Positions 22,200-34,000 of a stretch of DNA of 64,000 bases are shown piece by piece (the first letter of the stretch is position 1; each line of letters begins with the position of its first letter). A program made the translations under genes and the position numbers. The notes below the pieces were generated by a model. The model saw only the letters and a program-made list of their open reading frames with translations. It had not been told where the DNA came from and ran no database searches. Source of the stretch: Phalacrocorax aristotelis (lineage: Eukaryota; Chordata; Aves; Suliformes; Phalacrocoracidae); NCBI RefSeq assembly GCF_949628215.1, contig NC_134283.1, positions 23,910,975 through 23,974,974 of the forward strand, given 5' to 3'.

Positions 22200-23380
22200 C
22201 TCTTTCTTCTTTCCTGTGGGGAAAGAGGTTTCTGTTAGTGCTTCCCCTGCTCCTCCCAGCCTGACTCCCATTTTTATACACTGGAGCCTGTTCTCTGGGA
22301 AACTGTAACTTAAAGTGAATTTTATTAAAAGATTTGTAACTTTTTAAAAAAAGTTGTGTTAAATGCCTGAATCTCTTGAAGTACTGTTCACCTTGGCACA
22401 GCTCCTGGCTGGGAGCGTCCAGGGAAAGCAGGGCTTTGTTGCCTGTGTGTCCCACGGGGAAGCTGGGCGTTCTCACCCGTCCTGCTTGGGAGGCTGTGAT
22501 GAGTAAGTGGATGCAGTGAGCAAGTGGGAGACAGCACTTGCCTTGCCAGGTGGCTTGCTGAAACCCTGGGGGAGGTTTCACTCTGCTGGGTAGTTCCCAG
22601 CCCAAAGTGCAACATTGTAATTTGTGGCTTGTCCTTTCCCTTCTCCCCCCCCCCGCCCGCTCTCCAGCAGATCTTGATGTAGTTGCACACAGATGTGCAG
22701 TGCTTGGTCTATGTGGTTTTTCTGTGAGCTCTTGAGCCAGCTGTGGGTGTTTGGGGATGTAAGAGACCTTTTCAGGTGTGTATGGTGGGGCCAGCAGGAA
22801 TGCTAAAGGCAATTCCTACCTTGCTGATAATTCCTCCAAACATGGTCAAGTGTTAGGAACAAAGGGAAGCATCCTGCGCTGCTCCGTGGCTCACACAGCA
22901 AGAGGTCCTGGCAATGTGCCATCGCAGGACAGCATGTCCGGGGCTGAAGATGCTACCTGCTTTGACCACCAGGGAACCTATGGTGCACATCCTGCCCGCG
23001 CTGCAGTCGTTAGCTGCCTCGCCCAAGGGTTCTCTGGCAATAATCCCATGCCTGGACCTGCCCAAGGTGTAAAAAGACTCCGCAGCCTCCTGTCTTCAGA
23101 CCTGAACAGCCCACAGAGGTGGAGCAAGATGCTGCAGTGCTGGGGTTTACTTACTTACGGTTTAATAACTCAATCTCCTGCTAATTAAGGGAGCCTGATA
23201 GCTGCAGTCTGGGCAAGCCTGGCAGAGCAGTGCCCCCCTGCCAAGACAGCCACAAGAGGAAAGATTTAATGGGCTTTTCCAGCTATGGGGGAAGATGCTG
23301 TGCAAGGGGTGCAGGAGGCAGCACCTGCCCTCAGCAGGGCTCAAAGCCCCTGCAAGGAAGTACCAGCAGCACCAGACTGG
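22200..23380. other. Convergent intergenic gap between KATNB1 and KIFC3
   Basis: About 1.2 kb between two tail-to-tail gene ends. It holds a C-rich run near 22647-22663 and no supportable coding frame. Open frames on both strands are short or lack any recognisable composition. Confidence 0.6.
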
Positions 23381-23389
23381 TTTTAATAA

Positions 23390-23395
23390 TTTATT
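23390..23395 (-). terminator. KIFC3: Candidate KIFC3 distal poly(A) signal
   Basis: On the minus strand this reads AATAAA within an AT-rich patch (about 23380-23530) typical of a 3' UTR end. Further minus-strand AATAAA hexamers lie at 23480-23485 and 24063-24068, so alternative ends about 1.5 kb and 0.9 kb past the stop are also possible. Confidence 0.55.
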
Positions 23396-25002
23396 TAAAA
23401 TAAGTTTTGTTACAAAACAGGATTTTTTCCTTTAAATTATTAAAATACATAGAAACATCTAATCTTACAAAAGGCTAAATTTATTTTTCCCTTTTTTCTG
23501 TTAAATAGAATATACTGCGGAAGAGTGAGAGGGCTGCGGTGGGAAAGAGCCATCAGTGCATCCAGTTGGTTATTTGCAGCAGGAGGCAGCGTACCCATAG
23601 GTGGGTGCTCAGAGGTGCAGGGGCGGTGCTGTCTCCTCCAATGCCCCTGCCAGCTGCTGTCCCAATAAGTAAGCCAACAGACTTTTGGGCTGGAGGTTTG
23701 GGGGGTTTTTTGTTTGTTTCCTACTTGGTTTCCAGTCCAAGACCATGTAAACAGAATAAAACTATTTCAAAGACTTTCATCTTGACCACACTGATCTCTC
23801 TTGACAACTGGTAAATAACTTTACAGTAGCTTCATTTTAGACTGCTAAATCCAGCCTGGTGCTGTGTAACACAGGCAGCCCCACAGCCTGTGGGGCAGTC
23901 CACAGCCCCACAACCGCTCTCTCTCCATGCCAGAGCAGCCGGCACAGGGCCCAGGCAGCACCAACACCATGACGAAGGGCAGCTTGGCTCAGGCACAGCC
24001 CCAGGGCACCTTCATGCAACAACAGGGCTTGAGAAACCTATGGTGAAAGGGGCTGCTGGGATTTTATTCTGGCTTAAAATGGAGGAAGTGCTGCTTCAAA
24101 AGACATCAGGCAGCTGCCTGGACACAGTCTTGGGGGAACTGGGACCAGGCTGGTCCCCTGGGAGTAGCAGAGACATTTCTGTGGGCTCACCTGGCTCCAA
24201 GCCCCTGCTCCAGCCATATACCTCTACTGTTATAAAAATAATGCTGGAGAGATGGAGAAAGCACCCAGCAGCTCCCTGCTCTGGCTAAAAACATCCTTCC
24301 AGCAAAAAAAGAAAGTCACAGAGCTGAGTGTCTGAGGATACAGCTCCCTGCCCAGCATCACTGTCCCCCACCCTGAGACAGGGGTCTGGCTACTGGGAGA
24401 CCTCAGCCCCACGCTGCTCATGGTGAGAGGTGCTGTCACCCTCATCATGGGCCCTGGTGGGCAAGGGAGTGGCACCAAAGCCTTTGTGTCTTCCAGCAGC
24501 CGGGCTCTCCGTAGCACTGAGGGGCTGGGTCCTGCAGCAGGTTTGGTGCTGGGGCTGGCATTTGTCACACAGGGACTGGCCTCAGCTTCCCTGGGGGGAG
24601 ACATGCATGGGTCACACAGCGCAGGGGTCACAGCCAGTGCTACCCCGGCCCCATCTGGCAGCATTTCAGCGGGTGCTGCGTTGAGCTGGTACTGCAAGCA
24701 TTACCGCAAGCATCCCCAGAAGCATCCCCATGAGCAGCACAGAACAGCACCCCTGCCTGGGAAGTGGGGCTGAAGCAGAGCCCTCCACCGGCTCCCAGCC
24801 ACAGGCACTCACCTGGCAGCCATTGCTGCCCCTAAATTCAGGCTGAAATCGAAAGGGAGAGAGGTTCAGCCCAGGGGCATGGCCCACAGCATTGCTCCCC
24901 CTTCACACCTGGAGCTGCTGGCAGCAGCTTTGCACCAGCATGCTCTTGGGGAAGTGATAACCAGGCTCCCAATGGCTAATTAACCATTAGTTAATGAGCT
25001 GA
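23396..25002 (-). other. KIFC3: Presumed KIFC3 3' UTR
   Basis: About 1.6 kb between the proposed stop at 25003-25005 and the distal poly(A) signal. No other gene is visible. An ATTAAC-N5-GTTAAT inverted repeat sits at 24979-24995, just after the stop. Confidence 0.5.
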
Positions 25003-25037
25003 CTACAGATCAGCTAGCTCCCCCCTGCAGGCTTTGC
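25003..25037 (-). CDS. KIFC3: KIFC3 terminal coding exon (proposed)
   Basis: With one base carried from the previous exon it encodes [11 protein letters not shown] and the TAG stop at 25003-25005. It was chosen because human KIFC3 continues KLQPSGK at the same point and because the acceptor GATGCTGGCAG is usable. The intron would be 109 bases. Reading through the intron instead gives a different tail ending at 25010. Confidence 0.5.
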
Positions 25038-28000
25038 CTGCCAGCATCTGGCTGGGACAAGGCTGGCAGCAGGAGCCTCCTCTGACAAAGAGACCCTGGC
25101 TGGGCACCCAGGGTGCTGAGTGGGGCCATGGTGCCCCACCACCCACCTGAGGTCTGGAGCTTCCTGCGGATGGAGGCGGCACGGCTGGAGAGCTGCCCTG
25201 GGCTGGGGGACGCATGGCCCCGGCCAGAGGATGCTGTGGTTCCTGGTGAGTCACCCTGGGGGGAGACGGAGCACGACCTCAGGGTCAGCCCACGCCAGTT
25301 CCCCAGAGGGAAGGGATGGGGAAGGGGCTTGTAGGCAGATTGTGCCTTCGTGGGCAGTGGTGTCCAAATATACCCTGGGGGTACCACAGAGTTGCTGCAA
25401 AACAGGGCTTGGAAGAGCCAAGGTGTCAGCATCAGCTGGATGCCGCTGCTTGGGGACAGCCCATGTCCCGCTGGGTGATACTCCCCAATGGGGGTGGCTC
25501 CAGGGAACACCCAACAGCAAACAGCCCTGGGAAACACACACAGGGGCAAAATGGGGAAGAGGAAGGGCACTGGTGGCCCCTCAGTTACCTCCAGCTGCTC
25601 CTGGCTGGGCCAGGAGGCCAGCTCAGCCCTGCGGGATACAGGACCCAGCTCCACAGAGCGAACCCTCTCAGCAAACTTCAGGGAGCACAGTGTCTCGCTG
25701 GTGTTTTTCTCAGCGGGGGAAACCTGCAGTAAGGCAGGAGCAGAAAGACAGCTTGCTGGCTGCCTGCACACCCCCAGCATGCCCCTGCCCTTGCAACCGT
25801 GCTGCTGCCAGGCCAATGAGATGCTATTAATTAACCCAGGACAGCCCCATCCACCTGTGCCCGGGACAGTGTCTGAGCCAGCTGGATCCCCTGTCACTAC
25901 GCAAGGGACAGCTGGGAAAAGCTTCAGCAGGTGGCAGGAGCTCAGGCACCCCCCAAGGGGGCTCGGGCCGGGTGCAGGCAGCTGGGGGGCAGTCACAGGG
26001 CAGGTATGGAGCAGCTACCAGAGCATAAAATCCTCCCACCATGAGAGGGGATAGGAGATGCCAATGTGCAAGGAAACTGTGCCCATAGGGATGACATCCA
26101 CGTGCAGGCAGAGAGGGCAGGATCGTGGACCTCTGAGTTCATCCTCCACATCTGGGATGCAGAAATTGAGGCAGCGCTGCCATGGTACCATGGTTGGAGA
26201 CAGGAGGACGTCCCCATGTGCGAGCCCAGTCCCCTGGTCCAGGCCTCCAGCATCACACTCCCACCTGCCCCAGCACCGGGGTGAGCAGGGACCAAACCCA
26301 CTCCAAAAACTGCAACAGCTGGCTGCAGAGATGCTGATGGGCCCCTACCTGCACCATCATGAGGGTCTTGCTGTCACCGCTGAGCGAGTCCTGCAGCAGG
26401 TAGGTCAGCTTGGAGTTGCGGAAGGGCACATGGCCCTGCCGGGAGCGCAGGGCATAAATGACATCACCCAATGCCGAGAGGGACTTGTTGATGTACTGTG
26501 CCTCGCGGAGCCGGCTGCCCTCTGCACCTGACCGCCCGACCCGCTCCGATCCTGCCAGGTCCACCAGGTTCAGCTTCCCTGGGGACACACAGCCAAACCC
26601 CTCCAGCTGGCATCAACGCCTGGCCCCGCACACCCTGGGGATGCCACAGCCCAGATGCCCCAGTGAGGGGCTTGCCACATGGCACCTACCTGTGGTGCGG
26701 AGCCCTGTGCTACGGTCAATGCCACAGACAGTGACAATGAAGAGGGCGTGGGAGCGGGAGCTGTGCTCATTCAGGTTGGTGCACTCCGTCGCCCGGTTAA
26801 CATGGCCGAACTCGAAGACCTAGGGGAGCCCAGGGAGGTGGGGGGTGAGGCCAGTGTGTCCCAAACCCACCACATCTCCCGTGACCCAAGAACCCCCAGG
26901 GACGTAACCAGACGAACAGCCCCCCACAAGGTGCCTGGTCCATCTAGGTGATGACCGCTGTCATGTCTCAGCCTGAGTGATGCACTGAAGGCAGAGGGTG
27001 ACAGGCAGGGCACTGCAGTGACAGCCGGCATCCCGCTAATCCCCTAGGAGCTGCCCGGGCCCCACACTTTTATTTTTAACCCCCTGCAGCTCACCCCATT
27101 GGACAGTGACTGTCACATCGTACCCAGGGACCTATTTTGGTCTCTGTTGCTCCCCAGTGCTTCAGAAATACTCCCGAATATGGAGGTCATGCACCAGAGA
27201 TTCCACCCCCCCCAATTCATCACACCCCCAGTGCCACCCTCCTGCTACTGATGCCCCCCATCTCCCTGCACCTTGTTGATGTCCTCCACGCTCTGCACAC
27301 TGAACTCAGTCAGTCCGGGCACATAGAGCTGCCCGCTGCCGTCGGGGCACAGCTTGATCTCCAGCTTCTCCTGTGGCTCCTTCCCTAGCAAGTCCCTGGG
27401 CAAAGGGGTACCCATCAGCATCCCCACCCCAGGCAGCTGATGGGTGCCAGCTCCCCTCCAGCACGGCATCCCTGCCATGGCTCAGGGATGTGTGCCAAGG
27501 CTGCCAGAGCAGCCCTCTCCTCCCGGGGATGGTGCACATCCTATGGATAGACCTTGGGTCTCTGGCTTCCACCATCACACCATGTACCCACTCCAACCTG
27601 GACCACACTCCCACCCCTGCTCTTTATTGCCACTCCTGGTCCCCATTATCCACAGGGATGCACTCCCAGTCTCCTCCTCACCCCTCCTGCCTATGGCTGG
27701 GCAGGAGAGGAAAATATTTCTCATGCTCCCAGCTCCCAGTTAGTAATTTCTAAATATAACATCCAGGGAGGCACGACAGCAAGGAGAGGGGGATGCCCCA
27801 GCTGCTACATCAGGGCCAGAGGAGCAGGAGCAATGGCAGGGCTAGGAGCCTGTCTAAGTAACAGAGCTTGAGATAGAGTGCTTTGAAAGGGTGGCTTGCA
27901 TCAAGAGTTTAAAAATAAATCCTTGCATGGTCAAATCCTGTGCCCAAGGCCCTGGGAACAGGCTGTGTGGCCAAGGCAGGGCTAGTGGGAGGGGATGAGA

Positions 28001-31000
28001 GCAGCATGGGGTGATGCCCACTGATGCCGGATCCCCAGCAGCTCCACCTGCCCCAACAGAGAGCTTTTTCCCCCTCCCTATACCTGAGAGCCTCGTTGTA
28101 AATCTCGGCGACGCTGACGCTGATGGCGTAGTCCCAGTCGGCTGCCTTGCCCCGCACCTCAGAGAAGAGGAGCTGCAGGGCCCGCTGGTTGATCCCTGGG
28201 TTTGCTGCTGTCCCCTGATGGATTGGGGTGAGAAATGGGGGGGGGGGGGGGGAACACACCACCTTGCATTTTAGTCTGCATTTATTTTTTCTGGGCAGGA
28301 GCAAAGCCCAGGGAGGTGCCATGGAGGACTGCACAAACTCCTTGCCTAGCAGCAGTGACCATCGCTGGTGCACTCCAGGTCCAAGCTGGCTACCAGCCTG
28401 GTTTAAGGAGGTTACTGACACTGGGCACCACAGGATAGCAAGCCAAGGAAGAATAGGGAAGCAAAGCCAGGCAAATTCACCTCCATTGTGTAGGTTTTTC
28501 CTGCCCCTGTCTGCCCATAGGCAAAGATGCAGACATTGTAGCCATCAATGCAGGAGGTGACCAGGGCTTGAACCTCCTGAAACACCTAGGGGAAACAGGG
28601 GAATATCAGAAGGTGGTGGCTGTATGTCCCCCTCATGCCAGCAGCATTTCCATCCCCATGCAGCACCCACCTCCTCCTGGGACGCTTGTGGGGGGAAGAC
28701 CTTATCCAGCTCAAAGGACACCTGCTTCCCCTTGTGCAGGAGATGCAGGACAGCGTCATCATCAGCATCGAAGGTCACCACATTGGCTGCCTCCGGGCCC
28801 TCACCGTCCTCCTTTGTGATGGGGCGGACTCGCCCAAAAACACGGATGTTTCCTTGGGTGGGGAGATGCAGAGATGACATCAGCCCCCGTGCATCCCGCT
28901 GCCACCCCCGGTTACTGTCAAACAACAGGTGGGCTGAACGCTGTACTCCACTGCCAACTGAAGCATCCCATCACCAACCTGAGCACCTTATGGGGATGCA
29001 GAGCATCCAAGCCATGGTGCTGGGGTGCAGCAGGGTGATACTCCCCTGCCCATCCTGCCCCCCACAGGGACATACTCTCCTGTGATGGGACCTGCCACCC
29101 CCCTGCACACCTTTCAGCCGCACCAGCTCATTGTGACACTTCTTGCGGAGTTGCAGCTCCCGCCGGTACTTGCGCAGCAGCTCCCGGTTGGTGCTGTGCA
29201 CATCCTCGATGGCCTGGCCGATCTGGCAGGGGGATGGAGAGCAGCAGCTCAGCAACCCCCCCAGTATCCCCAACCCATATGGGGAAGAGCTGAGATGGTG
29301 GTCCCAGGGAACTCACCTCAGCCCTGGCGCTCCGCAGGGTCTCCTGGAGGAGCAGGGGGAAGTCGCGGACCTGACGCTTCAGGCTGTTGTAGTCATGGGT
29401 GAGGGTGCGCAGAGCTGGCTGCAGCGTCAGCAGGTTGGTCCGTACACCTGCAGGCACGAGGTGGGGTGAGGGGCAGGTGGCATGACCCCACCCAGCACAA
29501 GCCGGGCAACCTTATGAGCCCCTCACCTCCTCCTCACCTGCCAGATTTTCATGCACTGCCTTCATCTCCACTTGGGCACGGGAAAATGCCTCTTCGATGG
29601 CACGGTTCTTCTCCTCCTCCATGGCCTGCATCTCCTCCAGCATCTGCCCATGGGCTCGCTCCAGCTCGGCCTCGTATATCATGATCTGGGAGGGGAGTAG
29701 GGAGGGTAATGCTGAGCCAGCGACCACCTGCTGCCGCATCGCATCACCTGGCAGGCACCATGCAGGCAGAAACCACGGGGGATCTGGGTGGGGTGATTTC
29801 TGATTTACACTCATTGCACTCGGACCTGAGCTCGGAGCTGAGCCACCGTCTTTTGGGAGCTCTGCAGCTGTTGCTCCATCTCCTTCAGCACCTGCCTCTG
29901 CATCCCCACCTGCTCCTGCAGGTACTGGTTTCGGGACTGGCTCTCGCACAGGGCTTGCTTCGCTTTGGCTGACTCCACCTCCACAGTCTTGATGACGTAC
30001 TGTGGGGGAAAGCACCCAGAGATGGGGCGTACTGTGTAAAAGCAGCACCCAAGGGGCCTTAGATGGAGCCATCATTGGCCCGGGGGAGCTACGTTACAAA
30101 ATCATGGTGCTGTGCTGATGTGCTATGGGCAGAGGGATGGGTGGCATTTGCAGGGCACCCACCGGGCACCGCTAGGCACCCAGCCCAGCTCCCCTTGCCC
30201 AGCCAGGAGAGATGGAGAGCCCCGTGGTGCTCACCTTTATCTGCTGGGGCTGGGACTTGAGGCTGGCAATGGTCTCCTGGCTATCCCGCAGCCGCCGGCT
30301 GAGCCGCTCCTCCTCCTCGGCTCTCTCAGCCAGGGAGTCCTTGAGACGCAGTTCCACCTCAGCCAAGCGGTTTGTCTTCTGCTGCACCTCCAGGTCTAGC
30401 TCCACCAGCTTCGTCCGCATCTCCTCTGCCTCCCTCTGCAGCTGGGACAGCCGCTCCTGCAGCCTGGTGTTCTCCTGGCCCCAAAGCAGCACAGCCAAGG
30501 CTGCGTCACCCATGGGTACATGTCACTCTGCCACCACCGCCACCACTGCCAGCGACTCACCGGGAGGTGGGCACAGTCCCGGCATGGCACCTGCTGCTGC
30601 CGCCGCAGCTCTCGCAGCTCCCCCTCACACGCCTTCATCTCCTGCCGCAAGCGCTCGTTCTCAGCCACCAGCAGGTCCCGGTGCTTCTCCACGTCCGTGC
30701 CACCCTGCCGATGGGAGGTGAGGGAAGCCGGATGCACCCTGGGGAGCCCCAGCCTGCCTCTCCCAGGGAACCTCCTACCTGCTGTTCTCGGGGTGCCCCC
30801 AGCCTGCTATGTGGGGGACCCCCAGCCTACCACGTCAGAGAGCCCCCACTCTGCTGCGCCTGGAGAGCCCCAGTCCTCAGAGGGGTTTTGCTTCCCCCCT
30901 GCCAGGGTGACAGTGCCGGGGAGCCTCTGCCTGTTGCACCCCAGGGTCACTGATCATGACATTGCATTGGCCAGAAGAATCCCACAAGCTTTCATCCTTC

Positions 31001-34000
31001 AATGTCCCCCTCCCAGCCTGCAGGGTCCAAACTGCAGCCCTGAGGAGGTTTTAATACCTCTATGCCCTCCCCATGTGCCCCCTTCCTCCCCAGGGACCCA
31101 CAGCTCTGGCATCCCTTGGGGCAAGGGTGGCTCAGCCCAACCCCAGTGGCAGCTCACCAGCTCCGAGCGCAGCCGGCTGATCTCCTGCGCCTGCTCCAGG
31201 ACCTTTGCCTTCAGAGTTTCAACCTGTTAACACAGGCAAGGTCAACCAGGAGGCATCTCAGCAGCTTTCGGAGGACACCCCGTGGCGCCACCCAGGCCAC
31301 TGACGTCCAGTCTGGCTTGCACCTTCATTATGCCTTAATTTTCCACCTTGCTCTGAGCGCCTGATTCACATGAGCTGATTAAAATGAGCGTTAATGAAAG
31401 GCCTGCTTTGACCTTGTTCAACCATGGGTATAATTTGTCCATGTTGAACATTAGCAGAAACCATTATTAGAAAAAAAATAGCATCGTCTTTGGAGAAGAA
31501 AAAAACAAACCTATCCATAATTGTGTTCAGGGAGCCACAAGTGCCTCATCCTGCCCTTGCAACACAGCTTTGCTTTTCCTTCTCTACTTTTCTTTCTAGG
31601 AAAGTTATCTTGGGAGAAAGAGGGAGCAGGAGCTCTTTGAGAAGTCTGTGTGTCTGAGTCCAATGGGAGGATGCTCTCTGGCTACCCCTATCTGCCCATC
31701 TCATGCGAACCAGGCTGCCCTCCTCCCAAACCAGGTGGATTTCAGAAATCCTTGATTTTTTGGGGGCAGGGACCATCTGTTCTCATCTCTCCTTTCCTCC
31801 CCACTGCAGCAGCCAGCAAGGCTGTAAAAAAAAAAAATGTCGTCTGCCTTTATTCAAGTTAACGTTGGCAAACGCTGGTTGCATTTTTATGGGGGTTGCC
31901 TGCATTCTCCATGCCTCATCCCTGCGCCCAAAAATTGATGGCTGCTGGGTAAGCATTACTGTCTCCCCAAAACTTACCCTGGAAATAGATGGACCTGGCT
32001 GCATACTTCACCACAGCCCCACAGATTCCAGCCCCACTCCCAGCTTCCCTGGTAAGCCAGTGCACCACCAAACCCTTTGCCTGATGCGGCAGGCTATTGC
32101 CCCATCCCAATAACCAGCTTTTTCTAAGCAACTGGCCCTCTGTGGACCATAATTAGGGACTGCTGATTAATTAGAAATGCAGATGTGCTGACATGGTGCT
32201 ATAATTAATTATGGTAAGTTATCAAGCTACGCCCTTGCAGAGACGGCAGCATGGTGGGCAGCACCTCCTGTGCAGCCCCTCACATTCGGCAGCGCACAGC
32301 TGGGGGTTCTGCGGGTGAGTTCTGCATGGTGACGGCCACAATCTGGGGAAGGAGGCTGCTCCCTGTCAGAGTTTGGAACCCCCCTCCCTCTGCAGCGGAG
32401 CTCTTCCACTCTGGCTGGGGGGCTGAGCCTGCGCCGAGCGCACCAGCATCACACCTGAGTGGGAAAATCCCATTTCCATATTCAATAAGGTAGATTATTA
32501 AGAGATTATTTTTTTTTTTTTTTTTTTAAGTATTTTTAAAAGAAAGGAGGGACCAAGACAACAGAGTCACAGCTTGTTACAGAGAAGTTGCCAACCCAGC
32601 TGGCCAACGCACATGCCAGAGCCTGCCCACCACTCCCCATGCCAGCAGCACCTTGAAACACTGATGCACCTCCATCCCCTACCTGCTCAGGCATCTCCAG
32701 CTGCATCCTGCTCTCTGGAGGCGACAGGGGCTCCTTGGCAGCTGTGTCTGGCTCGAGCCATGGCCCGGCCATCTCTGAGCTTTGGAAGTTTGGGTCAGCA
32801 CTTCACTCTGGCCAGCGTCAGCTGCACTTGCTGCCAAACTGGCCAGCGCAGGGCCGGATCCTGCCGGCACTCACGCTTGTGTCATGCAGAGTATGCCAAC
32901 CAAATGCAGGACAATTACCTCCGCCTTTTTGACACCCGTGGAACAAGCAGAACCTGACTGTAACAGCTTCCACAACAGCCGCATGCAAATACCTTTACAA
33001 GCAGCCGGAATTTCAATCTCCCTGGGACGACACAGGTCCTCACACCAAGGATGCAGCCATACCAGTGCAAGAGATTGTTTTTACGGGGAGGTTCTGGTCA
33101 CAGCAGTCAAAACGCTTTCCCCTTCAGCGGACAACTCTGTGCCTTCACATTCCCTTTCCACCTCCTGACTCTTGAAAGTCACTAAAATTAATCTGCTGGG
33201 TTGGTCTAATGAGCTTATCCTGTGGCAGTGTTACTGTGCTGGGAGGGTGGACAATTGCTGCAGGGCTCCGACCCTGAAGCCAAAAGCCCTCCTGGCCACG
33301 CCATGTCCAAGGAGCCACGTGTCCTTGCCAGCGTTATTGCTGTGTCACAGTAATGTCAACTGGGGGGGCTGCAAGTATCCCGAGGGAGGGGCAGCAGAAG
33401 CTGGTGGGACAGCCGCAGGGCTCAGGAGCACCCAGCTCCCAGATCTTCCCTGCACACCCAAGCAGAGAAGATGCTCCATGATCGAGGTCCTATGCTCCTT
33501 CCAAGCACACACCTCACTAACTGCAAGACACAGTGCTCTGGCCAAGCCACAGCCTGAAGCTGGGTAACCCAAAGGACCGTCGCAGCCACCGTCCGTGTTG
33601 TACCTGGTCTTGCAGCTGGAGAGAACGGGAGAGCTCATCGCTCTCCCGGGCAGTGAGCTTCTCCTGCAGCCCCAGCAGCTCCTCCTGCAGCCGCAGCTTC
33701 TCCTGCAGATGCGCCATGGAGGTCATCGCCTTCTGGATCACTGGGAAGGGCTGGGCTGCTGGCAGGCTGGCACGTTTCCCACCGCAGAGCCTCCCTCCTG
33801 CAGTGGGAGCAAAGATTAAGCCAGTCAGGATCCAACCACCTTGCTGGGGAATGGGATGCCAGCTATGGGAAGAATTCCCAGGGGCTGCGGTGGAGATGGG
33901 ATGGTGGGAAGCAGGACTTGCAGAAATCCCACAGAGCGCAGTAACATGCATGGGGCACATCCTGAGTGTCATGTTGCTGACCACAGCTGGTCAGGCTAAT

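Noticed and set aside
25010-25996. 328-codon minus-strand frame as one gene
   Set aside because: It is a read-through of KIFC3 exons 17 and 18 and their introns. Only the parts between splice sites match KIFC3.
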